Assembly: GCA_016187325.1 (NCBI GenBank) | Contig: JACPJY010000400.1 | Coordinates: 1 to 17,600 of the forward strand | Origin: Rhodospirillales bacterium | GTDB lineage: Bacteria; Pseudomonadota; Alphaproteobacteria; Rhodospirillales; Casp-alpha2 | DNA: 17,600 nt | Reading direction: 5' to 3' | Position numbers and translations under genes: made by a program | Notes under the pieces: model-generated | Told to the model about the DNA's origin: nothing | Database searches by the model: none | What the model saw: the letters and a program-made list of their open reading frames with translations, nothing else | In this document: in pieces, positions 1 to 5,983 of the stretch | How the letters are laid out: each line of letters opens with the position of its first letter | How positions within the stretch are numbered: position 1 is the stretch's first letter

Positions 1-1
1 C

Positions 2-553
2 ACCGTGCTCGGCTCGGCCGGCTCGGGGGTGCCGCTGTTCCACAAGCAGCTCGCCAGCGGCGGTCCGTTGACGGTGACGCATCCCGACATGACCCGCTAT
101 TTTATGACCGTTCGCGAGGCCGTCGAGCTGGTCTTGCAGGCCTCCACGCTCGGCATTGGGGTGGACGCTGGCAACGTCCGTCGCGACGGCAAGATCTTCG
201 TCCTCGAGATGGGCGAGCCGATCCGCATCATGGATCTGGCCGAGCAGATGATCCGTCTTGCCGGGTTCAAGCCGGGCCGCGATGTCAAGATCGAGGTCAT
301 CGGCCCGCGGCCCGGTGAGAAGCTGTTCGAGGAGGTGTTCCACGGTTCGGAGGCGCCGGTGCCGACCGAATGTCCCGGCGTGCTGCTGGCCGCGCCCCGG
401 GCCGGCGACGCGCGCGAGCTCGCAGCCGCCATCGCCGAGCTGCGCGAGGCGTGCCGCCGGGGCGACCGCGACCGGGTGCTAGCGCTGATCTGCCGCCTCG
501 TCCCGGAATACCATCAGGAACGGGCCGCCGCCGTCCACGCGGCGTCCGTCTGA
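2..553 (+). CDS. CapD/FlaA1-type nucleotide-sugar epimerase/dehydratase, 3' end only
   Basis: This is the C-terminal 183 residues of a polysaccharide-biosynthesis SDR enzyme; the gene begins before the window. The reading frame is open from base 2. The fragment opens with VLGSAGSGVPLF, the family's (G)NVLGS.GSVVPLF segment. It continues with THPDMTRYFMTVREAVELVLQA and with the block GKIFVLEMGEPIRIMDLAEQ, then VIGPRPGEKLFEE. All are typical of the C-terminal half of CapD/FlaA1/WbpM proteins, which dehydrate or epimerise UDP-sugars for capsule, O-antigen or glycan synthesis at the inner membrane. The Rossmann core, the catalytic Tyr/Lys and any N-terminal membrane domain lie outside the window, so substrate and subtype cannot be judged. 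The GTG at base 5 is an internal valine codon, not a start. The stop is 17 nt before purH in the same orientation, so co-transcription is possible. Confidence 0.9.
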   Translation, partial: TVLGSAGSGVPLFHKQLASGGPLTVTHPDMTRYFMTVREAVELVLQASTLGIGVDAGNVRRDGKIFVLEMGEPIRIMDLAEQMIRLAGFKPGRDVKIEVIGPRPGEKLFEEVFHGSEAPVPTECPGVLLAAPRAGDARELAAAIAELREACRRGDRDRVLALICRLVPEYHQERAAAVHAASV

Positions 554-570
554 GATCGGAGACCGCCCGC

Positions 571-2139
571 TTGACCGTCATCCGCCGCGCTCTGATTTCG
601 GTATCCGACAAGGTCGGCCTCGACGCGCTCGGAAAATTTCTGGTCGAGGCCGGCGTCGAGGTGCTGTCGACCGGCGGCACCGCCAAGGCGCTTAAGAAGG
701 CCGGCGTCGCCGTCAAGGAGGTGGCCGACGAGACCGGATTCCCCGAGATCATGGGCGGCCGGGTGAAGACTCTGCACCCGAATATCCACGGCGGGCTGCT
801 GGCGCGCCGCGATGTCGGCGCCGATACGAAGGCGATGAAGGACCATGGCATCCGACCGATCGACCTGCTGGTGGTCAACCTGTATCCGTTCGAGGCGACG
901 GTGGCGAAAGGCGCCGGCGACGACGAGGCCATCGAGAACATCGACATCGGTGGTCCCGCCATGATCCGCGCCGCAGCCAAGAACCACGACTTCGTCACCG
1001 TCGTCGTCGACCCTGCCGACTACGACGCGCTGATCGCGGAGATGAAGGCCGGCAAGGGCGCCACCGGCCCGGCGTTCCGGCGCCGCATGGCGGCCCGCGC
1101 CTATGCCCGCACCGCCGCCTACGACGCCGCCGTCGCCGGCTGGCTGGCCAGCCGCGCCGATGATCCGTTCCCGCCGCGATTCGCCTTCGGCGGCACGCTG
1201 AAGGAGAAGCTGCGCTACGGCGAGAACCCGCACCAGCAGGCGGCGTTCTATCTCGGAGGCCCGGCGCGGCCGGGAGTCGCCACCGCCAGGCAGCTGCAGG
1301 GCAAGGAGCTGTCGTTCAACAACCTCAACGACACCGACGCCGCCTTCGAGTTGGCGGCCGAGTTCGCCGACCAGCCCGCCTGCGTCATCGTCAAGCACGC
1401 CAATCCGTGCGGCGTGGCGTTGGGAAAGACTTTGGCGGATGCTTACCGTCGTGCGCTGTCGTGCGATACCGAAAGCGCCTTCGGCGGCATCGTCGCCGTC
1501 AACCGCCCCCTCGACGCCGAGACCGCCGAAGAGATCGGCAAGCTGTTCGCCGAGGTCGTCATCGCGCCCACAATCGACGCCGCCGCCGTCAAGGTTCTGG
1601 CGAAAAAGAAGAACCTGCGGGTGTTGGCCGCCGGCTCGCTCCCCGACGCCGGCGCGCCCGGCTTGACGGTGCGCGCGCTCGCCGGCGGCTATTTGCTGCA
1701 GACCCGCGACGACAGGCTGTTCGACGACGTCAAGGTGGTGACCGAACGCCAGCCGACCAACCGCGAGATGGCGGACCTGCGCTTCGCCTTCACGGTCGCC
1801 AAGCACGTCAAATCCAACGCCATCGTCTACGCCAAGGACGGCATGACCGTCGGCGTCGGCGCCGGGCAGATGAGCCGCGTCAATGCCGCCCGCATCGCCG
1901 CCTGGAAGGCCGAGGATGCGGCGCGCGTCGCCGGCGACAAGCAGTCCTGGGCCAAGGGCTCGGTGGTGGCGTCCGACGCCTTCTTCCCGTTCGCCGACGG
2001 GCTGCTGGCCGCCGCCGCCGCCGGCGCCACGGCCGTCATCCAGCCGGGCGGCAGCATCCGCGACGAAGACGTGATCAAGGCCGCCGATCAGCACGGCCTC
2101 GCCATGGTGTTCACCGGCACCCGCCATTTCCGCCACTGA
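571..2139 (+). CDS. purH: Bifunctional AICAR formyltransferase / IMP cyclohydrolase PurH
   Basis: PurH catalyses the last two steps of IMP synthesis in the cytosol: formylation of AICAR by 10-formyl-THF, then ring closure. The product is 522 residues, normal for the family. The N-terminal MGS/IMP cyclohydrolase domain shows KTLHPNIHGG at about residues 66-75, then NLYPFE and NIDIGGPAMIRAAAKNH. The transformylase domain shows LRYGENPHQ (about 214-222), SFNNLNDTDAA, the catalytic Lys-His pair in VKHANPCG (K275-H276), SAFGGIVAVN and KSNAIVYAKDG. It ends in the usual GTRHFRH. I chose the TTG at 571 because GGAGA at 558-562 lies 8 nt upstream and the family similarity starts there. The frame is open upstream to 370, but that overlaps the preceding gene and has no PurH character. 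A candidate intrinsic terminator and a repeat array follow. Confidence 0.97.
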   Translation: MTVIRRALISVSDKVGLDALGKFLVEAGVEVLSTGGTAKALKKAGVAVKEVADETGFPEIMGGRVKTLHPNIHGGLLARRDVGADTKAMKDHGIRPIDLLVVNLYPFEATVAKGAGDDEAIENIDIGGPAMIRAAAKNHDFVTVVVDPADYDALIAEMKAGKGATGPAFRRRMAARAYARTAAYDAAVAGWLASRADDPFPPRFAFGGTLKEKLRYGENPHQQAAFYLGGPARPGVATARQLQGKELSFNNLNDTDAAFELAAEFADQPACVIVKHANPCGVALGKTLADAYRRALSCDTESAFGGIVAVNRPLDAETAEEIGKLFAEVVIAPTIDAAAVKVLAKKKNLRVLAAGSLPDAGAPGLTVRALAGGYLLQTRDDRLFDDVKVVTERQPTNREMADLRFAFTVAKHVKSNAIVYAKDGMTVGVGAGQMSRVNAARIAAWKAEDAARVAGDKQSWAKGSVVASDAFFPFADGLLAAAAAGATAVIQPGGSIRDEDVIKAADQHGLAMVFTGTRHFRH

Positions 2140-2150
2140 GCCCGGGCGGC

Positions 2151-2223
2151 GGTCGTCTGCCGGTCGTCCCGCGGTCGTCCCGCGGTCGTCCATTGGTCGT
2201 CCCCAAGTCGTCCGCCGGTCGTC
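2151..2223. repeat. Seven-copy GGTCGTC array, exact 11-bp period
   Basis: Heptamers read GGTCGTC (one reads AGTCGTC) and start at 2151, 2162, 2173, 2184, 2195, 2206 and 2217, an invariant 11-bp step. The 4-bp spacers vary, though most begin with C. The array starts 12 bp after the purH stop, so it would be in the purH 3' untranslated RNA. The step is close to one DNA turn, which puts every copy on the same helix face. That fits an array of protein-binding sites, but no function is shown. Confidence 0.9.
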
Positions 2224-2228
2224 CGGTT

Positions 2229-2287
2229 CGGCGGCCGCATTCGCGCCAAACGCTTGCGCCGCCGCGGGTCCGCCCGAAATTTTTTTT
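2229..2287 (+). terminator. Candidate intrinsic terminator for purH
   Basis: A perfect 7-bp inverted repeat (CGGCGGC at 2229-2235, GCCGCCG at 2258-2264) is followed by a compact hairpin, CGGG-TCCG-CCCG at 2265-2276. After AAA comes a run of eight T at 2280-2287. The T run is on the purH strand. The hairpin next to it has only four G/C pairs and is set back by three A, so this is a plausible rather than a textbook terminator. Confidence 0.45.
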
Positions 2288-2291
2288 CAAA

Positions 2292-2328
2292 GGTCGTCAT
2301 CGGTCGTCAAAAGTCGTCACAAGTCGTC
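2292..2328. repeat. Four-copy RGTCGTC array, exact 10-bp period
   Basis: Heptamers start at 2292, 2302, 2312 and 2322 (GGTCGTC, GGTCGTC, AGTCGTC, AGTCGTC), with 3-bp spacers. The core is the one in the 11-bp-period array 75 bp upstream. The last two copies overlap the 3' end of the terminase-like gene: the copy at 2322-2328 supplies its final Asp-Asp codons, and the stop lies in the copy at 2312-2318. The two arrays flank the candidate purH terminator. Confidence 0.88.
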
Positions 2329-2976
2329 ATAGGGCGCCGGCCGGGCCGCCTGGCGGCGGCCTATCGGCAGGCCGGTCAGGCGCGCTTGCAGCTCGACGAT
2401 GCGGGCGGCGGCGTTGAGATAGCCGTCGTCGACGGCGCGCCGGTAGACCGCTTCCAGCTTGCCGAGCAGCACCTCGCCGTCCGGGTTGAAGTCGCCGGCG
2501 AGTTCGCGGTGGATTTCGGCGATGCGGGCCTTGACCTCGGGCCGCTTGAGCAGGCGGTAGCCCTGGTTCTTGCAGGACTCCGGCGCGTAGCCGGCCTCGC
2601 CGGCGGCGCGCGCGGCGTTGCCGTAGAGCACGAAGTACTGGCAGAACAGCTCGTGGCGGCGGCGCAGCGGCTTCGGCGGCGCCGAACCGGCATCGGCTGC
2701 GGCATCACCGCCGCGGCCGGACGTCGGCAGCCGGGCGGCGGCGATGCGCCGTTGCGCGCGCAAGCCGTCGACATAGCCGCGGCAGCGGTCGAGCCACGCC
2801 GCCAGCGATTCGCCGGATTGGCGGCCGGGCATGCCGGCCCACTCGTCGTCGGTCATCCACGGCTCCCGTTCGGAAGGGGTGGGCGGCTTGTAGAGGCTGT
2901 AATAGGCGGCGTCGCTGTCGCGGGCGCGCCGGCGCCATTCCTCGTCGTCGTCGCGGCGATAAGTGTCTGATTTCAT
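2317..2976 (-). CDS. Orphan phage-type terminase small subunit-like DNA-binding protein
   Basis: The product is 219 residues. Residues 107-156 match the Terminase_2 small-subunit core: RRHELFCQYFVLYGNAARAA, then GEAGYAPESCKNQGYRLLKR, then a PEVKARI helix. This corresponds to the family's 'F..EYL.d.NAt.AA..AGYs..tA..qg.rLLk.p.V...I' pattern, a helix-turn-helix that recognises packaging sites. The tail (LLGKLEAVYRRA to ARIVELQARLTGL) resembles the small-subunit C-terminal helices. The first 105 residues are an unrecognised, highly charged extension. I chose the ATG at 2974-2976 because AGGA lies 9 nt upstream and a promoter sits just beyond. A GTG at 3021 would place the -10 box inside the gene. 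No large terminase, portal, capsid or integrase gene is in the window, so this is an orphan: a domesticated gene, a satellite relic or a regulator. The family call is good; the role is unknown. Confidence 0.72.
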   Translation of the reverse strand: MKSDTYRRDDDEEWRRRARDSDAAYYSLYKPPTPSEREPWMTDDEWAGMPGRQSGESLAAWLDRCRGYVDGLRAQRRIAAARLPTSGRGGDAAADAGSAPPKPLRRRHELFCQYFVLYGNAARAAGEAGYAPESCKNQGYRLLKRPEVKARIAEIHRELAGDFNPDGEVLLGKLEAVYRRAVDDGYLNAAARIVELQARLTGLPIGRRQAARPAPYDDL

Positions 2977-3009
2977 GGCGATGATTCCTATTTCCATATT
3001 GAAACAGGA

Positions 3010-3040
3010 ATTATATCTCACAAAATCCCCGCCAAGTCAA
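3010..3040 (-). promoter_or_regulatory. Sigma70-type promoter of the terminase-like gene
   Basis: Read on the minus strand, TTGACT (3035-3040) is followed after 19 bp by a perfect TATAAT (3010-3015). Transcription would start near 3003, giving a leader of about 27 nt that carries AGGA before the ATG at 2976. The spacer is 2 bp longer than ideal. The stretch is conspicuously AT-rich for this window. Just upstream lies a small inverted repeat, AACAAA (3042-3047) with TTTGTT (3056-3061), which could be an operator. Confidence 0.6.
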
Positions 3041-3067
3041 GAACAAAATTAGAACTTTGTTTTTGCC

Positions 3068-3101
3068 GCCGGCATGCGATAAGGGCTTCAACCATGCCGG
3101 C
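3068..3101. repeat. 9-bp perfect inverted repeat upstream of the terminase-like promoter
   Basis: GCCGGCATG (3068-3076) and CATGCCGGC (3093-3101) are separated by 16 nt. No T run follows on either strand, so it is not an obvious terminator. It lies between the 189-bp palindromic element and the terminase-like promoter and could be an operator or a remnant of another palindromic repeat. I see no gene between 3041 and 3222. Confidence 0.5.
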
Positions 3102-3222
3102 TCGATGGCGAAAGGACGGGGCCAACCGGGCGCACCCAAGCGGATCTGGCCAGCCAGCCCGCTAGACCGCCCTTTGGCGATCGGCGAGTGCGGCGCCGGT
3201 TAGGTTGTGTACTCACCCACCG

Positions 3223-3411
3223 CGTCATTCCGGACACGATCTTCCTCCAAATCCCGGCCCACGCTCTGGCGGGGACGGGATTTGGCAAGGAAGGTCCGTG
3301 ATCCGGAATCCAGGGCCGCCGCGTCGCCTATCGCCATTCTGGATTCCGGATCGTAAGGCTCGCCCGCCGAAAACCTGCGGTTTTCGGGCTCGCCTAACGT
3401 CCGGAATGACG
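3223..3411. mobile_element. 189-bp MITE-like palindromic element (no coding capacity)
   Basis: The ends are perfect 13-bp inverted repeats: CGTCATTCCGGAC at 3223-3235 and GTCCGGAATGACG at 3399-3411. Inside are three further palindromes in series. CCAAATCCCG (3247-3256) pairs with CGGGATTTGG (3276-3285). GATCCGGAATCCAG (3300-3313) pairs with CTGGATTCCGGATC (3339-3352). CCGAAAACC (3367-3375) pairs with GGTTTTCGG (3379-3387) around a 3-nt loop. The motif ATTCCGGA recurs in the ends and the centre. Such composite intergenic repeats occur in many alphaproteobacteria. I see no clear target-site duplication. It fills the space downstream of the metallo-beta-lactamase-fold gene and may also act as a transcript 3' end. 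Alternative: a REP/BIME-type repeat not mobilised as a unit. Confidence 0.7.
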
Positions 3412-3439
3412 ATCACGCTCGGTAATGAGTCCACGCCCG

Positions 3440-4249
3440 TCAGCCGCGTCCTCGCGTCGGCGCCGCGTCGAGACGCACGGCGATGCCGGCGAGCTTCGGC
3501 GACACCGCCGGGTAGTACTTCAACACCAGCGGATCGTGGCCGGGGACCACGTGGTCCGGGGAATCGGCGAGCGCCTTCAGCCGGTCGTAGCCGGCCAGCA
3601 CCTTGTCCAGCTCGAAAATCACCGGGAAAGGGTTCCTCGTCTCCATGTTGGCGTAGAGGTGCGCCGCGTCGGAGGCCACCACCACCCGGCCCCGCTTCGT
3701 CATCACCCGCACCGACTGCATGCCGGCGGTGTGGCCGCCGATGTGGTGCAGCGATATCCCCGGCGCCAAATCCGCATCGCCATCGTGGAACCGTACGCGT
3801 TTTCCATAGACGTGGCGGACCATGCCGACCACGTCGTCGACGTTCATCGACGACCCGTGCTTCGGGTTCAGCATGTGGCGACCGGTGGCAAATGCCATTT
3901 CCCTATCCTGCAGGTGGAATGTCGCCGCCGGGAACAAATCGAAATTGCCGATGTGGTCGTAGTGGAAGTGGGTGACGATCACGTCCTTGACTGCCTTGGC
4001 GTCGACGCCGATCAGCGCCAGGGCTTCTGTCGGGCAGCGCAGGAAGGTGCGGCCGCGCTTCTTCGCCGTCTCGGCCTTGAAGCCGGTGTCGATGACGAAG
4101 GTGCGGCTCGATGACACGGCCGCCCACACGAAGTAGTCGATGGGCCACGCCTCGTGCGGGTCGACCGGGTTGACGAAGTTGGCGGCCGCCTTGCGCTGGT
4201 GGGTGGCATACTTGACGGCATAGAGATCGTAAACGTCGGCGTCCGCCAT
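3440..4249 (-). CDS. Metallo-beta-lactamase-fold hydrolase, N-acyl-homoserine-lactonase-like
   Basis: A 269-residue MBL-fold enzyme with a complete dinuclear metal site: THFHYDH (H94, H96, D98, H99), GGH (H173), ASDAAH (D194) and PGHD (H238). The order, the spacing and the HIGGHTAGMQSV segment resemble the AttM/AiiB-type lactonase branch, which opens homoserine-lactone or other lactone rings. Substrate cannot be fixed from sequence; glyoxalase-like or other ester hydrolysis is possible. No signal peptide is seen, so it is probably cytosolic. The ATG at 4249 lies 3 nt after the stop of the upstream PagL-like gene, and its AGGA ribosome-binding site lies within that gene's last codons. Translational coupling is therefore likely. 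The gene ends shortly before the palindromic element at 3223-3411. Confidence 0.85.
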   Translation of the reverse strand: MADADVYDLYAVKYATHQRKAAANFVNPVDPHEAWPIDYFVWAAVSSSRTFVIDTGFKAETAKKRGRTFLRCPTEALALIGVDAKAVKDVIVTHFHYDHIGNFDLFPAATFHLQDREMAFATGRHMLNPKHGSSMNVDDVVGMVRHVYGKRVRFHDGDADLAPGISLHHIGGHTAGMQSVRVMTKRGRVVVASDAAHLYANMETRNPFPVIFELDKVLAGYDRLKALADSPDHVVPGHDPLVLKYYPAVSPKLAGIAVRLDAAPTRGRG

Positions 4250-4252
4250 GCG

Positions 4253-5212
4253 TTACATCCTGAGTCCGTAGCGGACCCCGGCGTTGTCGATGCCCTCGTT
4301 CTCCTCGCTGCAGAGCGACGCGTGCGAGTGGTGCTCCCACATCAACGAGATGCTGTGGCGCTCCAGGAACCGATAGCCGAACTCCAGGGATTCGCGGAAC
4401 AGCGCCCGACAACCGAACTCGCGCCGGTCGAAGCGGGCCTTGCCCGCGATCTTGCTGTTGTCGAGCATACCGTCATGGACCGAAAGGCCGAGCCCGAGAT
4501 CGACGAAAAGGGCGTCCCAAAACGTCCATTCCCAGGTCAGCCCGCCGTAGAGGAAATCCGTCGCGCGCGAGCTCGCGTTGGCGATGATGCCGAGATGCGG
4601 GCGCGGCGACCACGCCCACGCCAGCCAGCCCGGCGACCGGAACAGCGCTTCGACGTTGCCGTCCATGCCCTGTTCCTTGGCGCGGTGACCGAAGGCGACC
4701 GCATGCTTGAGAGCGCCGACGCGGACCTCGGAGAGGCCGGAGCCGTTGTCTGCCGGCTGGCGCGGCGCCGCGGCGGGCGCGGAGGCCGGACGCATCCGGG
4801 CTTCGGCGATCATCGGGCGGGTGGCGGCCGTGGGCGACGGCGACGCCGATGTCAGCGGCGGCCAGAATCGATCGAAGAACGACGAGGCGGCGGGTACCGG
4901 CACGGGCGCGAACGTTGCCGGTGCCGGTTTCGCCGTCATCGGCCGCGACGCCGAGGCCGGCCACAGGCGCGCCCACCATGACGGCGCCGCCGACGCCGAT
5001 GCGGTAGCCGGTGCCGGCGTTTCCGCCAGCGGCGGCGTCAAGGTCTGGAACCGATAGGGGCCGTGCACCGCGATGGCGTGCCGAAAATGCTCGCCGATGG
5101 CGCGGGTATCGGGCAACACCCGTTCGCCGACCCGCTCGTCGTCCGTCGACGCGGCACACGCCGCGGCAAGCGAGGCGGCGGCGACTACATGGGCCAGTCT
5201 TGCGCCTATCAC
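4253..5212 (-). CDS. PagL-like lipid A deacylase / acyloxyacyl hydrolase with Pro/Ala-rich N-terminal extension
   Basis: The C-terminal ~160 residues are an outer-membrane lipid A 3-O-deacylase-type barrel. They include SEVRVGALKHAVAF, TDFLYGGLTWEW and LFVDLGLGLSVHDG, then EHHSHASLCSEENEG and a terminal AGVRYGLRM. The His-x-Ser pair H294/S296 matches the PagL catalytic pair (His126/Ser128 in P. aeruginosa). E304 or E306 is the candidate third residue. Residues 1-20 look like a signal sequence, possibly with a lipoprotein-type cysteine at 19. Residues about 55-158 are a Pro/Ala/Thr/Ser-rich linker with two related aromatic stretches. The start is uncertain: I chose the GTG at 5212 because it gives a signal-like N-terminus, but the best GGAGG is 18 nt away and a GTG at 5239 is also possible. 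The gene follows the GmhA-like gene by 101 nt. Likely role: remodelling of lipid A acylation. Confidence 0.75.
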   Translation of the reverse strand: MIGARLAHVVAAASLAAACAASTDDERVGERVLPDTRAIGEHFRHAIAVHGPYRFQTLTPPLAETPAPATASASAAPSWWARLWPASASRPMTAKPAPATFAPVPVPAASSFFDRFWPPLTSASPSPTAATRPMIAEARMRPASAPAAAPRQPADNGSGLSEVRVGALKHAVAFGHRAKEQGMDGNVEALFRSPGWLAWAWSPRPHLGIIANASSRATDFLYGGLTWEWTFWDALFVDLGLGLSVHDGMLDNSKIAGKARFDRREFGCRALFRESLEFGYRFLERHSISLMWEHHSHASLCSEENEGIDNAGVRYGLRM

Positions 5213-5313
5213 CGTCGGATTCCCGGGGAGCCTCCTCACGTGCCGCTCGATGGTAGCCGGAACCGCATGCCGGTGCCAGTGGGTGGCTACGCCCGGGGCG
5301 CCCCGGCAACCGT

Positions 5314-5934
5314 TCAGAACTTGCGCTTCTTGATCACGTCTTCCTTCATGCGGCTGAGCCGCACGTATTGCGCCAGGATGTGCATCAGCGATTGGTGGGC
5401 GTCCTCGACGACGCCGTAGTTGTCGCCCTTGACGTGCAGATTGACGTTCGCGAGCTTTGCCGTTCGCCCACCCTCGAAGCCGGTGAAGGCGATCACTTCG
5501 ACGCCGTTCTTGTTCGCCCACTCGGCGGCGCGTACCACGTTTTCCGAGTCCCCGGACGCGCTGATGGTCAACAGCACGTCGCCGTTCTCGGCCAACGTCC
5601 TCAGCTGGTAGACGAAGACGTCGTCGAAATCGATGTCGTTGGCGATCGCCGTGATCATCTCGATGTTGGTGGCCAGCGACACCACCTTGGGCCGAAGATC
5701 GGTGTCGGTCTGGCCGCCCTTCGAGTGGTCGCAGACGAGATGGTTGGAGATCGACGCCGAGCCGCCGTTGCCGCACACGTAAAGCGTGGCGCCGCGCTCG
5801 TAGGCGGCGTCGAGCAGCTTCAGAGCCTGCGTCAGCTTCTTGCGGTCGACCGACGCCTGTGCCTTGCCGACCTCGGCGAAATACACGTCCGCGTAATCGG
5901 CGACGGAAGAGAATTTCTCGTCCGGGAAGGTCAT
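5314..5934 (-). CDS. gmhA: GmhA-like SIS-domain sugar-phosphate isomerase
   Basis: A 206-residue single-SIS-domain protein of the phosphoheptose isomerase class. That class converts sedoheptulose 7-phosphate to D-glycero-manno-heptose 7-phosphate for LPS core or glycan heptose. CGNGGSAS (about 54-61) and SASGDSENV (about 125-133) bind the phosphosugar. H65 and H185 align with metal ligands H61 and H180 of E. coli GmhA. By my alignment, ligand E65 is replaced by D69 and Q172 by E177 (VEDAHQSLMH). These changes occur in acidic-ligand variants, so activity is likely but the substrate may differ; DiaA-type or another SIS protein is an alternative. The ATG at 5934 is preceded by GAGG. The gene starts 49 nt after the glutamate dehydrogenase stop and precedes the PagL-like gene, a context that suits envelope glycolipid work. 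Confidence 0.78.
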   Translation of the reverse strand: MTFPDEKFSSVADYADVYFAEVGKAQASVDRKKLTQALKLLDAAYERGATLYVCGNGGSASISNHLVCDHSKGGQTDTDLRPKVVSLATNIEMITAIANDIDFDDVFVYQLRTLAENGDVLLTISASGDSENVVRAAEWANKNGVEVIAFTGFEGGRTAKLANVNLHVKGDNYGVVEDAHQSLMHILAQYVRLSRMKEDVIKKRKF

Positions 5935-5983
5935 CGGGCCTCGATCCCTCGTGGTTGCGGGCTGTGGGCGCCTTTCGGTTCCG

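Noticed and set aside
514..2193. 559-residue open frame on the minus strand opposite purH
   Set aside because: It mirrors purH codons (GC-rich third-position shadow), is low-complexity Gly/Ala/Arg/Asp-rich, has no recognisable motif, and purH is unmistakable on the other strand.
2088..2300. 70-residue minus-strand frame starting MTTFEKKF and running through the arrays
   Set aside because: The 11-bp repeat period shifts the frame at each unit, the frame overlaps the purH 3' end, and no ribosome-binding site or family is visible.
2151..2328. CRISPR array
   Set aside because: Repeat units are 7 bp at 10-11 bp steps with no unique spacers of CRISPR length, and no cas genes are present.
2254..2970. 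238-residue plus-strand frame opposite the terminase-like gene
   Set aside because: The minus-strand product has a recognisable fold, a promoter and a ribosome-binding site. The plus frame begins in the repeat region, has no ribosome-binding site and shows shadow composition.
2977..3021. Upstream GTG start for the terminase-like gene, adding 15 residues
   Set aside because: The added region contains the TATAAT box and the ribosome-binding site of the ATG at 2976.
3205..4114. Overlapping plus-strand frames across the palindromic element and the MBL-fold gene
   Set aside because: They run antisense to a gene with a full metal-binding motif set, or through non-coding palindromes, and show no protein family.
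5213..5776. N-terminal extension of the PagL-like frame into the GmhA-like gene
   Set aside because: The extension is the antisense-free frame shadow of the upstream same-strand gmhA-like gene. The sequence is Arg-rich without family character, and a signal-like N-terminus begins near 5212.
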